Below, one piece after another: positions 1 to 6,550 of a stretch of 7,318 bases of DNA. Made by a program: the position numbers and the translations under genes. Source of the stretch: Gammaproteobacteria bacterium (GTDB lineage: Bacteria; Pseudomonadota; Gammaproteobacteria; UBA6429). The number at the start of each line of letters is the position of its first letter. The stretch's first letter is position 1. Below the pieces are notes generated by a model. That model saw nothing but the letters and a program-made list of their open reading frames with translations. It had not been told where the DNA came from and made no database searches. The stretch spans positions 1-7,318 of the forward strand of contig DAOVYB010000070.1 of assembly GCA_030635835.1 (NCBI GenBank), in the 5' to 3' direction.

Positions 1-159
1 AACCTGCAAAGCTTAATTGATACCAACCATCGTCATACAGAAATTGATTGGTCAACGGTACCTTCATTTGCCAAGTTGGGTCTTCAACCAGATGTCAGTG
101 TGGTTGATATGGATGAAACTAATGCAAATATTGAAGCAGCACGTGCGGCACTATCTTAA
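1..159 (+). CDS. C-terminal end of an unrecognised protein (5' truncated by window edge)
   Basis: Frame 1 is open from the first base to a TAA stop at 157-159 and gives 52 residues ending in DMDETNANIEAARAALS. The rest of the gene lies outside the window, so length, start and domains cannot be judged. The visible tail is hydrophilic and probably helical at its end, with no membrane segment and no motif I recognise. It is accepted as coding because the open frame ends 18 bases before a strong terminator hairpin and the composition looks like normal codon usage. It is convergent with lysS, so it is not part of that operon. No function is assigned. Confidence 0.7.
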   Translation, partial: NLQSLIDTNHRHTEIDWSTVPSFAKLGLQPDVSVVDMDETNANIEAARAALS

Positions 160-177
160 CTACTAGAATTTTTATAT

Positions 178-206
178 AAAAAAGCATCCTTTATGGACGC
201 TTTTTT
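178..206. terminator. Bidirectional rho-independent terminator
   Basis: Twelve-base arms, AAAAAAGCATCC (178-189) and GGACGCTTTTTT (195-206), flank a TTTAT loop with a single A-C mismatch in the stem. The arms end in an A run on one side and a T run on the other, so the hairpin is followed by U residues on both strands. It sits 18 bases after the plus-strand stop. For the convergent lysS transcript it is about 150 bases downstream of the stop and is the only hairpin there with a T tract. Confidence 0.85.
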
Positions 207-240
207 ATTTTAGTAAATTGGTTATATATCTATCCTTTGA

Positions 241-258
241 TTAAGCTTCTGGTCGCAC
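241..258 (-). repeat. Extra copy 2 of the lysS 3' end (VRPEA-stop)
   Basis: Read on the minus strand, these 18 bases are GTGCGACCAGAAGCTTAA, which encodes VRPEA-stop. The true lysS end (357-374) is ATGAGGCCAGAAGCTTAA, MRPEA-stop. The last 11 bases are identical. There is no open frame of gene length leading into it, so it is a 3'-end duplicate and not a gene. The next copy begins 48 bases away. Confidence 0.7.
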
Positions 259-275
259 CCCAGGAGTACTTCCTC

Positions 276-295
276 AGCTTAACTGCCGTTAAGCT
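276..295. repeat. Small perfect hairpin overlapping the stop of lysS 3'-end copy 1
   Basis: Arms AGCTTAAC (276-283) and GTTAAGCT (288-295) pair perfectly over 8 bp with a TGCC loop. The right arm overlaps the TAA stop and last codons of the pseudo-copy at 289-306. There is no T run on either side, so it is not an obvious terminator. Confidence 0.6.
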
Positions 296-306
296 TCAGG
301 GCGCAC
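289..306 (-). repeat. Extra copy 1 of the lysS 3' end (VRPEA-stop)
   Basis: On the minus strand this is GTGCGCCCTGAAGCTTAA, again VRPEA-stop. It differs from both the true lysS end and the other copy mainly at third codon positions (CGC versus CGA or AGG; CCT versus CCA). It lies 68 bases beyond the lysS stop and is preceded in frame by a TAA, so it cannot be translated as part of lysS. Duplicated 3' gene ends with synonymous changes are typical of insertion sites of integrative elements; that origin is inferred. Confidence 0.7.
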
Positions 307-310
307 TTAG

Positions 311-327
311 GAACCTCGAAGAGGTTC
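311..327. repeat. Small perfect hairpin between lysS 3'-end copies
   Basis: Arms GAACCTC (311-317) and GAGGTTC (321-327) pair perfectly over 7 bp around a GAA loop (TTC on the minus strand). It lies between the true lysS end and the first extra copy. It lacks a following T run, so a terminator role is unlikely; a recombination-site arm or processing hairpin are alternatives. Confidence 0.55.
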
Positions 328-344
328 GTCGAGCAAGACCCAAT

Positions 345-361
345 CTTAATCTTCGATTAAG
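345..361. repeat. Small perfect hairpin across the lysS stop codon
   Basis: Arms CTTAATC (345-351) and GATTAAG (355-361) pair perfectly over 7 bp with a 3-base loop. The right arm contains the lysS stop codon (357-359). This mirrors the hairpin at 276-295, which likewise covers the stop of an extra 3'-end copy. Confidence 0.55.
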
Positions 362-1865
362 CTTCTGGCCTCATATGCGGGAAAAGAAGGACATCACGGA
401 TTGATGGTGCATCTGTAAATAACATTACTAAACGATCGATACCTATACCTTCACCCGCTGTAGGTGGCATACCATGTTCAAGTGCAGTGATGTAATCTTC
501 ATCAAAGAACATTGCCTCATCATCACCCGCTTCTTTTTCTTCAACTTGCGCTTTAAAGCGTTCAGCCTGATCTTCAGCATCATTAAGCTCAGAAAAACCA
601 TTGGCGATTTCACGGCCACCAACAAAAAATTCAAAACGATCAGTAACAAAAGGATCTTCATCATTACGACGTGCTAATGGTGATACTTCTGTAGGATATG
701 CAGTAATAAAGGTTGGATTCATTAAACGATGTTCAACCGTTTTTTCAAATATTTCTATTTGAACTTTACCTAATCCATAACCGTCTTTAAGAGGAATTCC
801 TAAACGTTCAGCAATCGCTCGAGCTTTTACCTCATCATTCAGTTCTTCTTCTGTAACATCATTATTAAAATGAAGAATAGATTCTTTAATCGTCATACGA
901 TCAAATGGTTTTGCAAAATCATAAACATCACCCTGATAAGGAATCTGAGTTTTACCCACGACATTTTCAGCAATTGAACGCAACATTTCTTCAGTGATAT
1001 CCATGAGATCTTTATAATCAGCATACGCTTCATAAAATTCAATCATGGTAAATTCTGGATTATGACGAGTTGATAAACCTTCATTACGGAAGTTACGGTT
1101 AATTTCAAATACACGTTCAAAGCCACCGACGACTAAACGTTTTAAATATAACTCAGGTGCAATACGTAAAAATAAATCCATATCCAGCGCATTGTGATAA
1201 GTGGTGAATGGTCGTGCGGTTGCCCCGCCAGGAATAACCTGCATCATCGGTGTTTCAACTTCAAGAAAGTTTTTTGCAGTTAAAAACTCACGAATATGAC
1301 CAACAATTTTTGAACGCATAATAAAAGTATCACGCGAGTCATTATTCATAATTAAATCAAGATAACGTTGACGATAACGAGTTTCCTGATCAGTCACACC
1401 TTTAAACTTTTCAGGCAACGGTCGCAATGATTTTGTTAAAAGGCGAATACTATCTAACTTAACAGACAGCTCACCTTTATTGGTTTTCATTAAGACACCT
1501 TCGCCACCGATGATGTCGCCGATATCCCATTTTTTAAATTGTTCGTTATAAACACCTTCAGGCAAATCATCACGTGCAACATAAAACTGAATACGGCCAG
1601 ACATATCCTGAACTGTAGCAAAACTGGCTTTACCCATCACCCGCTTGAGCATCATACGGCCGGCAACACTAACACGTAGATTTAATTCAGTAAGTTCTTC
1701 TTTAGTTTTATCTCCATATTCTGCTGATAATTCACCCGCCATCACATTACGGCGAAAGTCATTTGGAAATGCCACACCTGCTTCACGTATGCCCGCTAAT
1801 TTCTGGCGACGCTCTGCAATTAATTTATTTTCATCTACAGGTTGTTGTTCTACTTTATCATTCAT
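357..1865 (-). CDS. lysS: Lysyl-tRNA synthetase, class II
   Basis: A 502-residue cytosolic enzyme that charges tRNA-Lys with lysine using ATP. The length is normal for bacterial class II LysRS. Residues about 65-150 form the N-terminal OB-fold anticodon-binding domain, and the catalytic core follows. Motif 1 lies around FLEVETPMM (200-208), just before the [10 protein letters not shown] segment (211-220). Motif 2 is [19 protein letters not shown] (259-277), with its ATP-binding arginine. Motif 3 is GIGIDRLVM (473-481), followed by the conserved SIRDVLLFP. The ATG at 1865 follows a weak purine-rich stretch (AGAGAAAAGAG) that can serve as ribosome binding site. prfB lies 208 bases upstream on the same strand, the common prfB-lysS arrangement, but here the gap is filled by an inverted-repeat element. 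The protein ends MRPEA, and this terminal segment is duplicated twice downstream. Confidence 0.98.
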   Translation of the reverse strand: MNDKVEQQPVDENKLIAERRQKLAGIREAGVAFPNDFRRNVMAGELSAEYGDKTKEELTELNLRVSVAGRMMLKRVMGKASFATVQDMSGRIQFYVARDDLPEGVYNEQFKKWDIGDIIGGEGVLMKTNKGELSVKLDSIRLLTKSLRPLPEKFKGVTDQETRYRQRYLDLIMNNDSRDTFIMRSKIVGHIREFLTAKNFLEVETPMMQVIPGGATARPFTTYHNALDMDLFLRIAPELYLKRLVVGGFERVFEINRNFRNEGLSTRHNPEFTMIEFYEAYADYKDLMDITEEMLRSIAENVVGKTQIPYQGDVYDFAKPFDRMTIKESILHFNNDVTEEELNDEVKARAIAERLGIPLKDGYGLGKVQIEIFEKTVEHRLMNPTFITAYPTEVSPLARRNDEDPFVTDRFEFFVGGREIANGFSELNDAEDQAERFKAQVEEKEAGDDEAMFFDEDYITALEHGMPPTAGEGIGIDRLVMLFTDAPSIRDVLLFPHMRPEA

Positions 1866-1891
1866 ACTCTTTTCTCTAAAAAATAAAACCT

Positions 1892-2060
1892 AACGCAAAG
1901 GCGCTAAGAACGCAAAGGTCCGCAGAGTTAGCAATTTTGTTTATATTCATAACTCTCAATATTTCTGTTATAACAACATTCAAAATCACACAAAAGCTAA
2001 AGAAGATAATAATGCAATATTTTACTTTGCATTTCTTAGCGTTCTTTGCGCCTTTGCGTT
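1892..2060. mobile_element. MITE-like inverted-repeat element between prfB and lysS
   Basis: Terminal arms at 1892-1917 (AACGCAAAGGCGCTAAGAAC...) and, read on the other strand, 2060-2035 (AACGCAAAGGCGCAAAGAAC...) match at 24 of 26 positions. They enclose about 117 bases of AT-rich DNA without a gene, including the perfect palindrome TGTTATAACA (1966-1975). The outer right end is 14 bases past the prfB stop, and the outer left end is 27 bases from the lysS start. I see no clear target-site duplication. The element therefore contains any lysS-specific promoter and would form a long-range hairpin in a prfB-lysS transcript. Motifs of the AACGCAAAGGCGC type recall dispersed repeats of other proteobacteria, from memory only. 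Confidence 0.7.
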
Positions 2061-2073
2061 GAAATCTTTTGAT

Positions 2074-3172
2074 TTATAACCCGCTTTTTAAGCTTGCTTC
2101 AATAAACATATTCAAGCCACCATCTAATACAGCCTGGGTATTACTGCTTTCAACATTTGTCCGCAAATCTTTAATCCGCGACTGATCTAATACGTAAGAA
2201 CGAATTTGACTGCCCCAGCCAATATCCGTTTTCCCATCTTCCAGTGCCTGTTTTTCTGCATTTTGTTTCTGCAACTCGAACTCATAAAGTTTTGATTTAA
2301 GTTGCTTCATCGCATTATCTTTATTTTGATGCTGCGAGCGACCGCTTTGGCACTGTACCACGATACCAGAAGGTTCGTGTGTTAAGCGAACCGCAGAATC
2401 CGTTTTATTGACGTGCTGTCCACCTGCACCACTGGCGCGGTAGGTATCAATACGTAAATCAGAAGGATTAATTTCAATATCAATATTGTCATCCACTTCC
2501 GGTGAAACAAAAACAGAAGAAAAAGAAGTATGACGGCGATTACCTGAATCAAAAGGTGATTTTCTGACTAAACGATGCACACCTGTTTCGGTTCGTAACC
2601 AGCCAAAAGCATAATCACCAGTAAACTTAATCGTCGCACTTTTAATACCCGCCACCTCACCTGATGAAGCTTCAATCAGTTCAGTGGTAAAACCATTGCT
2701 CTCACCCCAGCGTAAATACATTCGCAGCAGCATTTCAGCCCAGTCTTGCGCTTCTGTTCCACCTGAGCCTGACTGAATATCTAGGAACGCATTATTTGCA
2801 TCCATTTTGCCAGAAAACATACGCTGAAATTCGAGCTGTTCAAGAGATTTTTCTTTCTCATCCAGTTCAGTTTCTACTGACTGCACAGTATCGGCATCAT
2901 CTTCTTCTGCGGCTAGTTCAAGTAATTCAGTCGCATCAGCCAGACTCGAATCAAGCTCATCAATGATTTTAACGATTTTTTCTAAAGTAACACGCTCTTT
3001 ACCCAATTCCTGAGCACGTTCAGGATTATTCCAAACATCAGGTTCTTCGAGTTCACGAATAACTTCGGTTAACTGCTCTTTCCTGGCCTCATAGTCAAAG
3101 ATACCCCCTCAGGACGTCAGTACGAGCCTGATAATCTTTGATTCGAGTTTTGACTGGATTAATTTCCAACAT
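2074..3172 (-). CDS. prfB: Peptide chain release factor 2 (programmed +1 frameshift)
   Basis: RF2 recognises UGA and UAA stop codons and triggers peptide release on the ribosome. The gene is in two frames. The first 25 codons (3172-3098) read [19 protein letters not shown] then VLRGYL, followed by an in-frame TGA. Skipping the T at 3097 continues as [12 protein letters not shown] to the stop at 2074. The joined product is 365 residues, the same as E. coli RF2. The stop-codon recognition tripeptide SPF is at 205-207 and the catalytic GGQ at 250-252, within [11 protein letters not shown]. Residue 246 is Ala, the common form, rather than the Thr of E. coli K-12. An in-frame ATG at 3184 would add MDFN; I prefer 3172 because a GGA lies a suitable distance upstream and the protein then aligns with the family start. 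A promoter at 3200-3229 gives it its own transcript. Confidence 0.96.
3094..3109 (-). promoter_or_regulatory. prfB: RF2 autoregulatory +1 frameshift signal
   Basis: The minus strand reads AGGGGGTATCTTTGAC. It holds an internal Shine-Dalgarno-like AGGGGG (3109-3104), a 3-base spacer, the slippery CTT codon (3100-3098), and the in-frame TGA stop followed by C (3097-3094). As I recall it, this matches the E. coli prfB frameshift site base for base. When RF2 is scarce, termination at this poorly read UGAC is slow, the ribosome slips +1 and full-length RF2 is made, so RF2 controls its own level. Confidence 0.96.
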
Positions 3173-3199
3173 ATTGAAATCCATAAAAATAAAGGCGCT

Positions 3200-3229
3200 A
3201 TCATACCCTAGCTGCATGTCTCAGCTCAA
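3200..3229 (-). promoter_or_regulatory. Probable sigma-70-type promoter of prfB
   Basis: On the minus strand, TTGAGC (3229-3224, 4 of 6 consensus) is followed after 18 bases by TATGAT (3205-3200, 5 of 6 consensus). Transcription would begin near 3193, leaving only about 10-20 bases before the possible starts at 3184 and 3172. This very short leader fits the absence of a strong Shine-Dalgarno before 3184. Prediction from sequence only. Confidence 0.55.
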
Positions 3230-3283
3230 ATTGTTAGCTAACTTATTCTGGTGCGAAAAGAGATTGAGGTAATAATTTACCGC

Positions 3284-3352
3284 TGCGTCGGCTTAAAAGC
3301 CGACCTACATTCAGTGCGCAGTTTTTTGTAGGTCGGGCTTCAGCCCGACGCA
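3284..3352. repeat. REP/BIME-like pair of inverted hairpins (units A and B)
   Basis: Unit A is GTCGGCT-TAAA-AGCCGAC (3287-3304) followed by CTACATT. Unit B faces the other way: TGTAG, then GTCGGGCT-TC-AGCCCGAC (3332-3349), then GCAAC. About 20 bases ending in a T run separate them. The outer ends, TGCGTCGGC and GCCCGACGCA, are also complementary, so the pair could fold as a larger stem. This is the two-hairpin layout of bacterial interspersed mosaic elements. It lies in the gap upstream of prfB and downstream of recJ. Confidence 0.75.
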
Positions 3353-3483
3353 ACGTTAGAAAATTAAACTACAGTAGATGATTACAGACTTAATTGAATC
3401 AACCTCACTTTTGTTTCATCTGCTAATAATGGATTGAGGTTAAAATAAAGGCCTAGAGTTGTGAATTACCTCTGCGTCGGGCT

Positions 3484-3520
3484 GATACCCTCTAAGTGAT
3501 TTTAAATGTGGGGCACTATG
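3484..3520 (+). repeat. Conserved 37-nt loop sequence, copy 1
   Basis: The loop of unit C begins GATACCCTC and ends ATGTGGGGCACTATG. It shares these ends, plus a central ATTT, with the loop of unit C' read on the opposite strand. The middle section differs and needs small gaps to align. It fills exactly the space between the two stem arms. It has no open frame and no internal strong hairpin that I can see. It may be an insertion into the hairpin tip or an original long-loop form of the repeat. Confidence 0.65.
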
Positions 3521-3564
3521 AGCCCGACCTACATTTAGAGCAGTAGTTTTTTGCAGAGCAGACT

Positions 3565-3600
3565 CATAGTGTCCCACATCAAATTAGTATGGAGGGTATC
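3565..3600 (-). repeat. Conserved 36-nt loop sequence, copy 2 (inverted)
   Basis: Read on the minus strand, this loop begins GATACCCTCC and ends ATGTGGGACACTATG, closely matching copy 1. It is flanked by the CAGACT/AGTCTG arms of unit C'. Since copies 1 and 2 are inverted, they can pair with each other over most of their length in a single strand, which would give an alternative long cruciform at 3484-3600. Confidence 0.65.
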
Positions 3601-3620
3601 AGTCTGACATATATACATCG

Positions 3621-3648
3621 GCGGCAGATTGAAATCTGACCTACATTT
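3621..3648. repeat. Single REP-like hairpin (unit D)
   Basis: Arms CAGATT (3625-3630) and AATCTG (3633-3638) flank a GA loop and are followed by ACCTACATTT, the same tail as units A and C. The stem again differs from unit C' by one matched transition pair. It ends about 23 bases downstream of the recJ stop. With the other units it makes up most of the roughly 490-base gap 3185-3670, where I see no gene. Confidence 0.6.
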
Positions 3649-3670
3649 AAAACACACCCTGACAAACAAA

Positions 3671-5395
3671 CTAACAAGGTTCAATATGCTCAACCATCAG
3701 TTGTAAGCTCTGCCGCCCACGGAATACATTCACATCCAAGCGATAGGCAACCTTCGCTTGCAGATGATCCTGTGACCATTCTTCATCAGTCGTATTAAAT
3801 GCTATGGCATCAATCTCAAGGCTAGAACCATCCGGTTGTAGTGATAACTTTAAGTGCTTCTCACCGACAATGCGTTTGCTGATGATATTAAACAGTCCAT
3901 CAAACACCGGCTCCTGAAAAGTTTGTCCCCAGGGCCCGGCATAACGAAGTTCATCTGCTGTATTCATGGTTAATTCAGACTCTAATAATTCACCATCACT
4001 TATCACAACGCCTTGTAAATCATCGTCACACAAATGGCGGCGTACTTCGTCATCAAATGCCTTTGTAAATAGAGAATAATCATCTGCAGCAATAGTTAAA
4101 CCTGCAGCCATCGCATGGCCACCAAATTTTGATATTAAATTTGGGTTTTGAGTTGCTACCGTGTCGAGAGCATCTCTAATGTGTAAACCTTTAATTGAAC
4201 GTCCAGATCCTTTTAATAAGTTATCCTCTGTTTTGGCAAAAACAATCACTGGCCGATTCCAGCGATCTTTAATTCGTGAAGCCAGTATACCGACAACACC
4301 TTCATGAAAACCTTCATCGAACAAACACAAACCAAATGGTAAATTCGCATTATCGTCCAGAGACATTTCATCTAATAGTTTTTCTGCTTGCTGTTTCATG
4401 TCTGCTTCAATATCACGGCGGGCATGATTAATTTCATCCAATTGTTGAGCTATTTTATGAGCTTCAACAATATCATCACTTAATAAACAATTAATCCCTA
4501 ACGACATATCGTCCAGACGACCCGCAGCATTTAATCTTGGCGCAATGGCAAAGCCAAAATCACTGGCAATTAAACGTTCCGTCTCTCGTCCAGTAATATC
4601 AATGAGGGCTTTAATCCCGGTACAAACGTGTCCAGAACGAATACGAGCTAAACCTTGTGATACAAGAATACGATTGTTGTAATCAAGAGGTACAACATCA
4701 GCGACTGTTCCCAAGGCAACTAAATCTAATAACTCAGCCAGGTTTGGTACCGGAATACCTTGCTCTTCAAACCAACCCTGCTCCCGTAATAATGAACGTA
4801 ACGCTAGCATGACGTAAAAAATCACCCCAACTCCCGCTAACATTTTACTGGGGAAATGATCATCGGGTTGATTAGGATTAACAATAGCATCCGCATTAGG
4901 TAATGTTTTTGCAGGCAAATGATGATCAGTAACGATAACCTTTAAGCCATGTGCCTTTGCAGTTTTGACACCTTCAAGACTTGAAATACCATTATCAACA
5001 GTAATAATGACATCAGGGTTAAATCGCTCAACAGCGACCTCAACAATCTCTGGTGTTAGTCCATAACCATACTCAAAGCGGTTAGGTACAAGGAAATCAA
5101 CTTTTTTAGCCCCCATACTCTTTAATGCTTTAACTGCAACCGTAGTACTGGTTGCACCATCAACATCAAAGTCACCGATTATAATAATCCTTGATTCATT
5201 TTTTATTGCATCACTAATTAACGATGCGGCTTCTGAAATCCCCTTTAACTTATCAAAGGGTAAAAGTTTGCTAATTGAATAATCCAGTTCATCTTCTGAC
5301 TGAATATTACGATTCACGTACACTCTATTCAATACAGATGAAATTCCGGGAAGATCATTTTCAGTATTTGATATTCTTTTTATAGACTTATGCAT
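3671..5395 (-). CDS. recJ: Single-stranded-DNA-specific 5'-3' exonuclease RecJ
   Basis: A 574-residue cytosolic DHH-family nuclease (E. coli RecJ is 577) that degrades single-stranded DNA 5' to 3' in RecF-pathway recombination, mismatch repair and base excision repair. The Mn/Mg-binding motifs are intact: GDFDVDGATS with D75, D77 and D79; VDNGISS with D134; TDHH at 156-159; and the LAGVGV segment (186-191) with D233 in GTVADVVPLD. The DHHA1 part has GSGRSIKGLH (397-406) and KFGGHAMAAGL with GGH at 425-427. A C-terminal OB-like domain follows, ending near LQLMVEHIEPC. The ATG at 5395 overlaps the end of the upstream gene by 8 bases (ATGCATAA holds both the recJ start and the upstream TAA) and has no strong Shine-Dalgarno, so translation is probably coupled. 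The REP-like cluster follows its stop. Confidence 0.97.
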   Translation of the reverse strand: MHKSIKRISNTENDLPGISSVLNRVYVNRNIQSEDELDYSISKLLPFDKLKGISEAASLISDAIKNESRIIIIGDFDVDGATSTTVAVKALKSMGAKKVDFLVPNRFEYGYGLTPEIVEVAVERFNPDVIITVDNGISSLEGVKTAKAHGLKVIVTDHHLPAKTLPNADAIVNPNQPDDHFPSKMLAGVGVIFYVMLALRSLLREQGWFEEQGIPVPNLAELLDLVALGTVADVVPLDYNNRILVSQGLARIRSGHVCTGIKALIDITGRETERLIASDFGFAIAPRLNAAGRLDDMSLGINCLLSDDIVEAHKIAQQLDEINHARRDIEADMKQQAEKLLDEMSLDDNANLPFGLCLFDEGFHEGVVGILASRIKDRWNRPVIVFAKTEDNLLKGSGRSIKGLHIRDALDTVATQNPNLISKFGGHAMAAGLTIAADDYSLFTKAFDDEVRRHLCDDDLQGVVISDGELLESELTMNTADELRYAGPWGQTFQEPVFDGLFNIISKRIVGEKHLKLSLQPDGSSLEIDAIAFNTTDEEWSQDHLQAKVAYRLDVNVFRGRQSLQLMVEHIEPC

Positions 5396-6446
5396 ATTTG
5401 AAATCTGTGAAAGGTTTAATACGTTTCCACCATCGGCGTAATATTTTTTTTGTTACAACTATCATTAATCCGTTATCTGAAATTAATTTAATCTTTTCTA
5501 TCTTTCCATTTAATAAAAGCCTATTACAATCCTTTAAAAACCCCTCTTCCATTTTGTTTAATGCTTGCATAAAAGAATATACATCTCGATTCTGTACATA
5601 ACCTGACAAAGTATCCAACACAATAAAATTATTACCCAGTTCAACATGACCAATAAATTCAGAATTTAAAGGTAAAACATCTAAATCACAATAATAGCCG
5701 AGACCTGAAAACAAATTATCATTTGTAATAATTTTATCGTATTTCGAATTAAGCTCATTCTTTTTTGGTAAAGAGCCTCCACCCCAGAGCCACAGACTAT
5801 TTGCAGTAACCATATTGCGAGACTCACGTTCAAAATTCACATTTGTACCGTGTAGCAACATTTGAATTTCATTTGTAATGGTTAGCCAGTAATGTGCATC
5901 ATCCCCCTTCGACATAAAATGATTTACATTTTCACCTATTACCTTTGCGATAGGATGAGTAATTAAATCAGCAGATTTTTCTAAAGCAAGATACCAGCGA
6001 TGAGGAGCTAACGAATGCAAACTCCATGGTTCATCAACGAAGTGACTATTGATTTTATCGACCAGTTTATCGGCTTCATCTTGTGTTAAAGCCAGCTCTT
6101 CATGTGCCGTAAGAATAACGGCATCCCGATCAGCCTGCAGACAAACAGGATCGGCACGCAACCAATATTTACTTGATTTTTTTAACCCTGGATTATTTTC
6201 AGCCAGCAATGACAAAGCGGCAAAAGGTTTATCTTTATTATCTTCTATAGATAAACCAAATTCAGAAAAAATAATATTATCATGATGAGCAGACTTTTCT
6301 CTTAAGCCACGCGAAAGCCATTTTTCTAAAACAGGAAATTTAGTTGCAGGTAGTTGAGAAAGTTCTTCTTGAGTTAGTTTAGATAATGTTGACTGAAAGC
6401 CAAACAAATCGGGGATAAAAAGTGTCAGTGTAGATTCACTGGGCAC
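5388..6446 (-). CDS. rpfE: RpfE-type regulatory / phosphoglycerate-mutase-like protein
   Basis: A 352-residue soluble protein without signal peptide or membrane segment. I assign it to the family annotated as regulatory protein RpfE type, often labelled phosphoglycerate mutase-like, from three signature blocks: YWLRADPVCLQADRD (94-108), TNEIQMLLHGTNVN (191-204) and NSLWLWGGGSLP (216-227). The N-terminus LTLFIPDLFG (7-16) also fits. In Xanthomonas the gene lies in the rpf region near recJ and affects exported factors, but its biochemical activity is not known to me, and the regulatory label should not be taken as proven here. The C-terminal third is more variable, Lys/Asn-rich, and ends in a basic KKILRRWWKRIKP segment. 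The start is GTG: an in-frame TAG lies five codons upstream, and no better start precedes it. The ribosome binding site is weak. Its stop overlaps the recJ start by 8 bases. Confidence 0.8.
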   Translation of the reverse strand: MPSESTLTLFIPDLFGFQSTLSKLTQEELSQLPATKFPVLEKWLSRGLREKSAHHDNIIFSEFGLSIEDNKDKPFAALSLLAENNPGLKKSSKYWLRADPVCLQADRDAVILTAHEELALTQDEADKLVDKINSHFVDEPWSLHSLAPHRWYLALEKSADLITHPIAKVIGENVNHFMSKGDDAHYWLTITNEIQMLLHGTNVNFERESRNMVTANSLWLWGGGSLPKKNELNSKYDKIITNDNLFSGLGYYCDLDVLPLNSEFIGHVELGNNFIVLDTLSGYVQNRDVYSFMQALNKMEEGFLKDCNRLLLNGKIEKIKLISDNGLMIVVTKKILRRWWKRIKPFTDFKYA

Positions 6447-6489
6447 GATAGGCAGTCTCTAAATTGTAATGATAATAAATAACTACTAA

Positions 6490-6534
6490 AATTTTTGACA
6501 TCTTATCTGGCAAGGCAAAAACGAATTAAAAAAA
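6490..6534. repeat. Degenerate half copy of the adjacent palindromic element
   Basis: This stretch aligns without gaps to the left arm of the element at 6551-6672 (6555-6599), with about 35 of 45 positions the same. It includes the shared AATTTTTGA and TCTGGCAAGGC. It has no matching right arm, so it looks like an older, solo end. It lies between the palindrome and the rpfE-type start, where it may carry that gene's promoter; I see no convincing -35/-10 pair. Confidence 0.6.
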
Positions 6535-6550
6535 TTAGCAAGAAATTACT

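Larger units (their letters stand above)
3474..3606. repeat. Second inverted hairpin pair with enlarged loops (units C and C')
   Basis: This is a divergent copy of the pair at 3284-3352. Unit C has stem arms GTCGGGCT (3476-3483) and AGCCCGAC (3521-3528), then CTACATTTAGAG. Unit C' has arms CAGACT (3559-3564) and AGTCTG (3601-3606), preceded by TTTTTTGCAGAGC where unit B has TTTTTTGTAGGTC. In both, the usual 2-4 base loop is replaced by a related 36-37 base sequence. Compared with unit B, the C' arms carry two matched transitions on each side (CGGGCT to CAGACT and AGCCCG to AGTCTG), which keeps the stem paired. Confidence 0.7.

Noticed and set aside
241..306. The two VRPEA-stop copies as remnants of a full second lysS gene
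   Set aside because: Similarity stops within about 20-25 bases upstream of each stop, so only the 3' end was duplicated.
311..327. GAACCTC/GAGGTTC hairpin as the lysS terminator
   Set aside because: It has no following T run on either strand; the hairpin at 178-206 is much better.
474..677. Plus- and minus-strand open frames of 67-108 codons overlapping lysS, the rpfE-type gene and thrC
   Set aside because: They lie inside strongly conserved genes in other frames, have no family resemblance and have unlikely composition.
1967..1972. TATAAC on the minus strand as -10 box of a lysS promoter
   Set aside because: It is part of the palindrome TGTTATAACA, and no good -35 box lies at 16-18 bases, so it is too weak to list.
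1866..2073. Riboswitch or T-box leader upstream of lysS
   Set aside because: I find no T-box sequence or lysine-riboswitch core; the region is explained by the inverted-repeat element.
2074..3006. prfB starting at the internal ATG at 3006 (310 residues)
   Set aside because: The conserved RF2 N-terminus continues upstream in the same frame to 3096 and through the frameshift to 3172, giving the family length of 365.
3284..3640. CRISPR array in the recJ-prfB gap
   Set aside because: The repeats are inverted and variable in stem sequence, spacing is irregular, and there are no uniform spacers or cas genes.
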